18,459 nucleotides of DNA from an uncultured Burkholderiales bacterium (lineage in GTDB: Bacteria; Pseudomonadota; Gammaproteobacteria; Burkholderiales; Burkholderiaceae), in the NCBI GenBank assembly GCA_937891045.1, contig CALBEV010000117.1, forward strand, positions 1-18,459, given 5' to 3'. The translations under genes and the position numbers were made by a program. The notes under the pieces were generated by a model that saw nothing but the letters and a program-made list of their open reading frames with translations, searched no databases and was not told the origin of the DNA. Below, in pieces: positions 13,963 through 18,459 of the stretch (the stretch's first letter is position 1; the number at the start of each line of letters is the position of its first letter).

Positions 13963-15588
13963 TCAGATCGGCAGTTCGTAATCGGCAAGTTGCTCTCGCA
14001 AACGGGTTTTGAGCATCTTGCCGGTGGCGCCCAAGGGAATGGCCTCGACAAACACCACGTCATCGGGGATTTGCCATTTGGCGATCTTGCCCTCATAAAA
14101 CTGGAGCAAAGCGTCGCGCTCTAACGTGGTACCAGGTCGCTTGACCACCACCACAATGGGTCGCTCGTCCCACTTGGGATGCGCCATCCCAATGCAAGCA
14201 GCCATCGCCACCTCAGGGTGGGCCATGGCGATGTTTTCCACGTCAATCGAGCTGATCCACTCGCCACCGGATTTGATGACGTCTTTGCTGCGGTCGGTGA
14301 TTTGCATGAAGCCTTCGGGGTCCACGGTGGCCACGTCCCCGGTGGGGAACCAACCATCCACCAGCGGTGAGCCACCCTCTTGTTTGTAGTACTCGCGCAC
14401 CACCCACGGGCCTTTGACCAACAAATCGCCATAAACCTTGCCATCGTGCGGTTGCTCCACGCCTTGGTCATCGACGATTTTGAAATCCACACCAAAAATA
14501 GCGCGGCCTTGCTTCAAGCGGATTTTCATTTGCTCGTCTTTGGGCAACGCCAGGTGCTTGTTTTTCAGGGTGCACAAGGTGCCCAAGGGGCTGAGCTCGG
14601 TCATGCCCCAGGCGTGCAGCACTTCCACGTTGTAGTCGTCGTTGAAGGCTTGGATCATGGCCGGTGGGCAGGCCGAGCCGCCAATCACGGTGCGCTTCAA
14701 ATGGCTGAATCGCAAGTTGCCGGCCTTCAAATGGCCCAACAGCATTTGCCACACCGTGGGGACACCTGCTGCCAAAGTGACTTGCTCGGTCTCAAGCAAC
14801 TCGTAAACCGACTTGCCATCCAACGCCGCCCCTGGAAAAACCAGTTTGCATCCCACCATGGCCGCGCTGTAGGGGATGCCCCATGCGTTTACATGAAACA
14901 TGGGCACCACCGGCAAGACACTGTCGCGCGCAGACAAACACATCACATCGGGCAAAGCGCAGGCATAGGCGTGCAGCAAGGTCGATCGGTGGCTGTAGAG
15001 CGCGGCTTTGGGGTTGCCGGTGGTGCCACTCGTGTAGCACATGCATGAAGCGGTGTTCTCGTCCAGGTCGGGCCAGTGATAGGTGTTGGCTTGCGAATGA
15101 ATCCAAGATTCATAGCTCACCAGGTTGGGGACGCCCGTGTCGGCAGGCAGTTTGTCGGCGTCGCACAAAGCCACCCAATGCTTCACGGTGGGACATAGCG
15201 CATGGATGTTTTGAACGATCGGCAAAAACGTCATGTCAAAACACAGCACATGGTCTTCGGCGTGGTTGACGATCCAAGCAATTTGCTCGGGGTGCAAACG
15301 CGGGTTCAAGGTGTGCAAGACACGGCCACTGCCGCTGACACCAAAGTAAATTTCCAAATGCCGATAACCGTTCCAAGCCAGCGTGGCAATCCGCGCACCT
15401 TGCGCCACCTTCCAACCATCGATGGCATTGGCCACTTGGCGTGAGCGCTTGGCGATCGTGGCCCAGTTGCTGCGGTGGATGTCGCCCTCGATGCGACGTG
15501 AAATGATTTCTGTGTCTGCGTGGTGCTTTTCAGCAAACTCGATCAGGGAAGCAATCGACAAGTTTTGGCTCTGCATCAATCCCAACAT
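13963..15588 (-). CDS. Fatty-acyl-CoA synthetase (AMP-forming)
   Basis: A 541-residue member of the ANL superfamily. It activates a carboxylic acid with ATP and CoA through an acyl-AMP. The P-loop [10 protein letters not shown] is at 185-194, the A5 motif HAWGMTEL at 325-332, the ATP-ribose-binding GWFPTGD at 412-418, the hinge region [16 protein letters not shown] at 431-446, and the catalytic Lys524 is in GATGKMLK. The long N-terminal domain matches medium/long-chain fatty-acyl synthetases of proteobacteria. The ATG at 15588 has AAGGAG 7 bases upstream; the longer in-frame start runs into the selO promoter side. It is the first gene of the minus-strand run, divergent from selO, and is followed after 104 bases by the importer, so it probably activates the imported acid. 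Confidence 0.93.
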   Translation of the reverse strand: MLGLMQSQNLSIASLIEFAEKHHADTEIISRRIEGDIHRSNWATIAKRSRQVANAIDGWKVAQGARIATLAWNGYRHLEIYFGVSGSGRVLHTLNPRLHPEQIAWIVNHAEDHVLCFDMTFLPIVQNIHALCPTVKHWVALCDADKLPADTGVPNLVSYESWIHSQANTYHWPDLDENTASCMCYTSGTTGNPKAALYSHRSTLLHAYACALPDVMCLSARDSVLPVVPMFHVNAWGIPYSAAMVGCKLVFPGAALDGKSVYELLETEQVTLAAGVPTVWQMLLGHLKAGNLRFSHLKRTVIGGSACPPAMIQAFNDDYNVEVLHAWGMTELSPLGTLCTLKNKHLALPKDEQMKIRLKQGRAIFGVDFKIVDDQGVEQPHDGKVYGDLLVKGPWVVREYYKQEGGSPLVDGWFPTGDVATVDPEGFMQITDRSKDVIKSGGEWISSIDVENIAMAHPEVAMAACIGMAHPKWDERPIVVVVKRPGTTLERDALLQFYEGKIAKWQIPDDVVFVEAIPLGATGKMLKTRLREQLADYELPI

Positions 15589-15650
15589 GGGAAGTCTCCT
15601 TAATGGCACTCGGGTGCGTGTTGTTTCCATGTATTGTGCACAATCCCCTC
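15589..15650. promoter_or_regulatory. Divergent promoter region with a 12-bp palindrome
   Basis: These 62 bases separate the ligase gene from selO and should hold promoters in both directions. ATTGTGCACAAT (15633-15644) is a perfect palindrome, of the TTGT-n2-ACAA form seen in operators of some GntR-family regulators (family knowledge). It ends 6 bases before the selO ATG. An imperfect GCAC/GTGC pair lies at 15606-15617. I could not identify convincing -35/-10 hexamers. No SD precedes selO, whereas AAGGAG precedes the ligase gene. Confidence 0.45.
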
Positions 15651-17147
15651 ATGCCAGCCCTAGACAACCAGCCTTTCACCTTGCCCTGGCGCAACCGTTA
15701 TGCGGCGCTTGGCCTTGATTTTTTAAGCCCTGTGGCGCCAACCCCTTTGCCCGATCTGCATTGGGTGGCTCAGAACACCGCATTGGCTTCGGACATGGGT
15801 TTGCCCGCTTCATTCTGGAACGACCCACAGGTGTTGGCCGCGCTGGGAGGCAGTGCCACCTTGGATGGAAGCATGCCCTTGGCCAGTGTCTACAGCGGCC
15901 ACCAATTTGGCGTTTGGGCGGGCCAATTGGGCGATGGCCGCGCCTTGTGGCTTGGTGAAATAGACACGCCCATGGGGCCTCAAGAGTTGCAACTCAAAGG
16001 CGCCGGCAAAACCCCCTACTCCCGCATGGGCGATGGCCGCGCCGTTTTACGCTCCAGCATCCGAGAGTACTTGTGCAGCGAAGCCATGCATGCGCTTGGC
16101 ATCCCCACCACCCGGGCCTTGGCCTTGGTGGGTTCACCTGCCAAAGTGATTCGCGAAGAGCTTGAAACCGCCGCCGTGGTCACCCGCGTGGCGCCCAGTT
16201 TTTTGCGCTTTGGTCACTTGGAACACTTCGCGGCCAAAGGACAGATTCAGCAGCTTCAAAGCTTGGTGGATTTTTTCATCGCGCACCAATGGCCCGATTT
16301 GCAGTCCTTTGACGCAGGCCCAGCGCGTTACACCGCCTTGTTGGCGCGGGTGTCTGAACGCACCGCTGCCTTGTTGGCGCAATGGCAATCTGTCGGTTTT
16401 TGCCACGGCGTGATGAACACCGACAACATGAGCTTGTTGGGCCTGACCATCGACTATGGTCCGTTTCAATTCTTGGATGGCTTTGACCCCAGTCACATTT
16501 GCAACCACTCTGACCACCAAGGCCGTTACGCTTATGCGCGTCAACCGCAAATTGCTTTTTGGAATTTGTACTGCCTGGGACAGGCGCTGATGCCCCTGAT
16601 CAACGACCAAGACCTGGCGGTTTCTGCTTTGGAAGGCTTCAAAACCGATTACCCCCAAAGCTTGGACCAACAATTTGCGGCCAAGTTGGGCTTGCAACAG
16701 CGCCAAAGCACAGACCATGATTTGATTCACAGCTTGCTGACATTGTTGGCCACCGAAAAAACGGATTTCACGATTTTTTGGCGGCGCTTGAGCCATGCTG
16801 TGGCGGATCTCGCCTCAATGAGCACGGCAGTTGCATTCACACCGGTGCGTGATTTGTTCATTCAACACGGCGCTTGGGATGCTTGGTTGCCCGATTATTT
16901 GCAGCGTCTTGAACCGCAAAACGCGGCTCAGACGGGCCAACAGATGCTCAACACCAATCCCAAATTCGTGCTGCGCAACCATTTGGGCGAGGCGGCCATC
17001 AATCAAGCGAAAATAGGCGACTTTTCCGGTGTGCAAACACTCTTCACTCTGCTGTCCTCGCCCTTCGAGGAACACCCGGGGTTTGACGACTTTGCCGCCT
17101 TTCCGCCCGACTGGGCCTCCTCCATTTCCATCAGCTGTTCCTCATGA
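15651..17147 (+). CDS. selO: Protein adenylyltransferase SelO (YdiU family)
   Basis: A 498-residue SelO pseudokinase. Members of the family transfer AMP from ATP to Ser/Thr/Tyr of proteins and have been linked to oxidative-stress responses. Highly conserved blocks are [18 protein letters not shown] (81-98), [20 protein letters not shown] (113-132), [12 protein letters not shown] (250-261, with Asp258 as the likely catalytic Asp) and [11 protein letters not shown] (266-276, metal-binding DYG). The C-terminal [14 protein letters not shown], with the conserved penultimate Cys, is intact. The ATG at 15651 gives the expected N-terminus ([14 protein letters not shown]); the ATG at 15603 would add 16 atypical residues. 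No SD is visible, so it may be read from a leaderless or short-leader mRNA. It overlaps msrB by ATGA. Confidence 0.95.
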   Translation: MPALDNQPFTLPWRNRYAALGLDFLSPVAPTPLPDLHWVAQNTALASDMGLPASFWNDPQVLAALGGSATLDGSMPLASVYSGHQFGVWAGQLGDGRALWLGEIDTPMGPQELQLKGAGKTPYSRMGDGRAVLRSSIREYLCSEAMHALGIPTTRALALVGSPAKVIREELETAAVVTRVAPSFLRFGHLEHFAAKGQIQQLQSLVDFFIAHQWPDLQSFDAGPARYTALLARVSERTAALLAQWQSVGFCHGVMNTDNMSLLGLTIDYGPFQFLDGFDPSHICNHSDHQGRYAYARQPQIAFWNLYCLGQALMPLINDQDLAVSALEGFKTDYPQSLDQQFAAKLGLQQRQSTDHDLIHSLLTLLATEKTDFTIFWRRLSHAVADLASMSTAVAFTPVRDLFIQHGAWDAWLPDYLQRLEPQNAAQTGQQMLNTNPKFVLRNHLGEAAINQAKIGDFSGVQTLFTLLSSPFEEHPGFDDFAAFPPDWASSISISCSS

Positions 17148-17554
17148 CCTTGCCTGACAACAACGCCGATTGGCGTGCCCATTTGGCCGCCAAAAACTCC
17201 GAACCAGTGGCGTTTGAAGTGACCCGCATGGCGGCCACCGAGCGACCTTTCACTGGCCGCTACGAAGCCCACTGGGCTGCGGGCAGCTACCACTGCATTT
17301 GCTGCGACGCCAAATTATTCGATGCCGACACCAAGTTTGACGCTGGTTGCGGGTGGCCCAGCTTTTCCAAAGCCGCACAGCCGCAGGCCATCGAGGAACG
17401 TGTCGACAGAGCGCACGGCATGCTGCGCACTGAAACCGTTTGTGCCCATTGCAAGGCCCACTTAGGACACGTCTTTCCAGATGGTCCTGCACCCACGGGT
17501 TTGCGCTACTGCATGAATTCAGCCGCTTTGGCGTTTGAACCTGCCAAGGATTGA
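17144..17554 (+). CDS. msrB: Peptide-methionine (R)-S-oxide reductase
   Basis: A 136-residue MsrB that reduces the R-epimer of methionine sulfoxide in oxidised proteins, using thioredoxin. The structural zinc cysteines are two CxxC pairs, Cys51/Cys54 and Cys100/Cys103. GCGWPSF (69-75) carries the likely resolving Cys69, and the catalytic Cys123 is in [10 protein letters not shown]. The C-terminus is normal. The start codon overlaps the selO stop (ATGA), so the two are probably translationally coupled. There is no signal peptide, so it acts in the cytoplasm. Linkage to SelO suggests a shared oxidative-stress role. Confidence 0.96.
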   Translation: MTLPDNNADWRAHLAAKNSEPVAFEVTRMAATERPFTGRYEAHWAAGSYHCICCDAKLFDADTKFDAGCGWPSFSKAAQPQAIEERVDRAHGMLRTETVCAHCKAHLGHVFPDGPAPTGLRYCMNSAALAFEPAKD

Positions 17555-17558
17555 CGCG

Positions 17559-18113
17559 ATGAAACTGCTGATTGATTTTTTCCCCATCATTTTGTTTTTC
17601 GTCACTTTCAAATTGGCGGGTATTTTTTATGCGACTGCTGTCGCGATCCTTGCCACCTTGATTCAAATTGCCTGGTTGTTCAAGAAAAACGGTCGTGTTG
17701 AAGCCATGCATTGGATCAGCTTGGGTGTCATTGTCGTGTTTGGCGGGGCCACCCTGCTGACTCAAAATGAAACCTTCATCAAATGGAAACCCACCATCTT
17801 GTATGCGCTCATGGGCGGCGTTTTGTTGATCGGGCAGTTCATCTTCAAACGCAATTTTTTAAAAAGCCTCATGGGTTCACAAATGGTTTTGCCCGAGGCT
17901 GTTTGGCGGCAATTGCTCTTGAGTTGGGTCGGGTTTTTCAGCTTCATGGGCCTGCTCAACCTTTGGGTGGCCTACAACTTCGACACCGACACCTGGGTGA
18001 ATTTCAAAATGTTCGGCGGCCTGGGTTTGATGGTGGTGTTTGTCATCTTGCAAGCCTTGTTCCTTAGCCGACACGTTCAGCCCGACACCAAAGAAGAAGA
18101 AGCCAAACCATGA
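17559..18113 (+). CDS. yciB: Inner-membrane septation protein YciB/IspZ
   Basis: A 184-residue integral membrane protein with about five hydrophobic segments (roughly 4-18, 20-40, 50-67, 78-96, 120-172 in two parts). MKLLIDFFPIILFF is the characteristic opening of the YciB/septation protein A family, and the WKPTILYALMG block (about 76-86) is also typical. Family members act in cell-envelope and division-site maintenance. The ATG at 17559 is chosen over an in-frame start at 17535, because the latter lies inside msrB and adds non-family residues. It begins 4 bases after the msrB stop, with AAGGA upstream inside the msrB end. The tail (KEEEAKP) is charged and cytoplasmic. It overlaps bolA by ATGA. 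Confidence 0.93.
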   Translation: MKLLIDFFPIILFFVTFKLAGIFYATAVAILATLIQIAWLFKKNGRVEAMHWISLGVIVVFGGATLLTQNETFIKWKPTILYALMGGVLLIGQFIFKRNFLKSLMGSQMVLPEAVWRQLLLSWVGFFSFMGLLNLWVAYNFDTDTWVNFKMFGGLGLMVVFVILQALFLSRHVQPDTKEEEAKP

Positions 18114-18382
18114 ACATCACTGCCGACCAATTGCATGATCGTCTTTCCACCCAATTACAGCCCTTTGCCTTGCAGGTGCTTGATGAAAGCGCAGACCATG
18201 CCGGTCATGCGGGTTCGGATGGGTCGGGTCAAGGCACGCATTTTCGGGTGCGCATCGGGGCTGGGGTTTTTCAGGGCTTGAGCCGCGTGGCCAAGCATCG
18301 GCTTGTGTATGATGCCCTGCAACAATTCACCGACCAAGGCATGCACGCTTTGGCCATTGAAATTGTGGATACAACTGATTGA
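18110..18382 (+). CDS. bolA: BolA family protein
   Basis: A 90-residue BolA-like protein. The helix-turn motif VFQGLSRVAKHRLVYDAL (53-70) with conserved His63 (K-H-R-x-VY) is the family signature, and the C-terminal helix/strand HALAIEI (79-85) fits. BolA proteins partner monothiol glutaredoxins in iron-sulfur cluster handling and influence cell shape. The His-containing loop DHAGHAG (29-35) is consistent with cluster or metal coordination. Its ATG overlaps the yciB stop (ATGA). Confidence 0.92.
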   Translation: MNITADQLHDRLSTQLQPFALQVLDESADHAGHAGSDGSGQGTHFRVRIGAGVFQGLSRVAKHRLVYDALQQFTDQGMHALAIEIVDTTD

Positions 18383-18405
18383 TATGTTTGGTTAGTTTAA
18401 AAGTC

Positions 18406-18418
18406 CGGCCCTTGGCCG
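18406..18418. other. Small GC-rich hairpin after bolA
   Basis: CGGCC and GGCCG form a 5-bp stem with a CTT loop in the 60-base gap between bolA and the next start. No T-run follows, so a terminator is not supported. The gap may just carry readthrough or a weak promoter for the next gene. Confidence 0.3.
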
Positions 18419-18442
18419 CCCCGATCAATTCGAAAGTGATTC

Positions 18443-18459
18443 ATGAATAAACCATCTGT
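18443..18459 (+). CDS. Start of a further gene, cut by the window end
   Basis: An ATG at 18443 is preceded by a purine-rich GAAAG about 8 bases upstream and opens MNKPS before the window ends. Only 17 bases are visible, so nothing about the product can be read. In related Comamonadaceae a peptidyl-prolyl isomerase commonly follows yciB-bolA, and an N-terminal Lys near the Met would suit an exported protein. This is context-based guesswork. Confidence 0.45.

Noticed and set aside
16134..16796. 220-codon minus-strand frame inside selO
   Set aside because: selO is intact in its own frame with all family blocks, so this is a shadow.

Overview
The window looks like chromosomal DNA of a betaproteobacterium, most likely Burkholderiales/Comamonadaceae (a Limnohabitans- or Rhodoferax-like organism; the genus is a guess). 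The reasons are the protein sequences, the moderately high GC, the compact same-strand gene runs and the selO-msrB-yciB-bolA order. There are no RNA genes, insertion sequences, CRISPR arrays or prophage genes, and no gap between genes longer than about 120 bases.

Minus strand, 15588 down to 1: a run of 14 genes, all in one direction. In order of transcription they encode a fatty-acyl-CoA ligase, a periplasmic binding protein, two permeases and two ATPases of a LivKHMGF-type (HAAT) ABC importer, a FadB-like enoyl-CoA hydratase/3-hydroxyacyl-CoA dehydrogenase, a thiolase, a Cu-Zn superoxide dismutase, a small secreted unknown protein, a DmdC-like acyl-CoA dehydrogenase, a short-chain dehydrogenase, a medium-chain (CurA/PTGR-type) reductase and a GST-like protein cut by the window edge. 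Most junctions are overlaps or gaps of 1-30 bases. The three wider gaps (about 13859-13962, 8739-8800, 4218-4336) each hold an inverted repeat, so the run is probably one locus with internal control points. Taken together it reads as uptake, CoA activation and beta-oxidation of an unidentified carboxylic acid; the 'branched-chain amino acid' label usually given to such importers is probably wrong here.

Plus strand, 15651 to the end: selO (protein AMPylase), msrB (methionine sulfoxide reductase), yciB (inner-membrane septation protein) and bolA form a tightly coupled operon (ATGA overlaps at two of three junctions). A further gene appears to start at 18443 and runs off the window. This group is divergent from the ligase gene across a 62-base region containing a perfect 12-bp palindrome.

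The most interesting points are: (1) the importer's two ATPases carry their motif deviations in the same predicted composite ATP site, suggesting an asymmetric ABC importer; (2) SodC has Asp where the family has a zinc-ligand His; (3) sodC and a secreted unknown are embedded in a fatty-acid catabolic run; (4) several clean palindromes look like operators.
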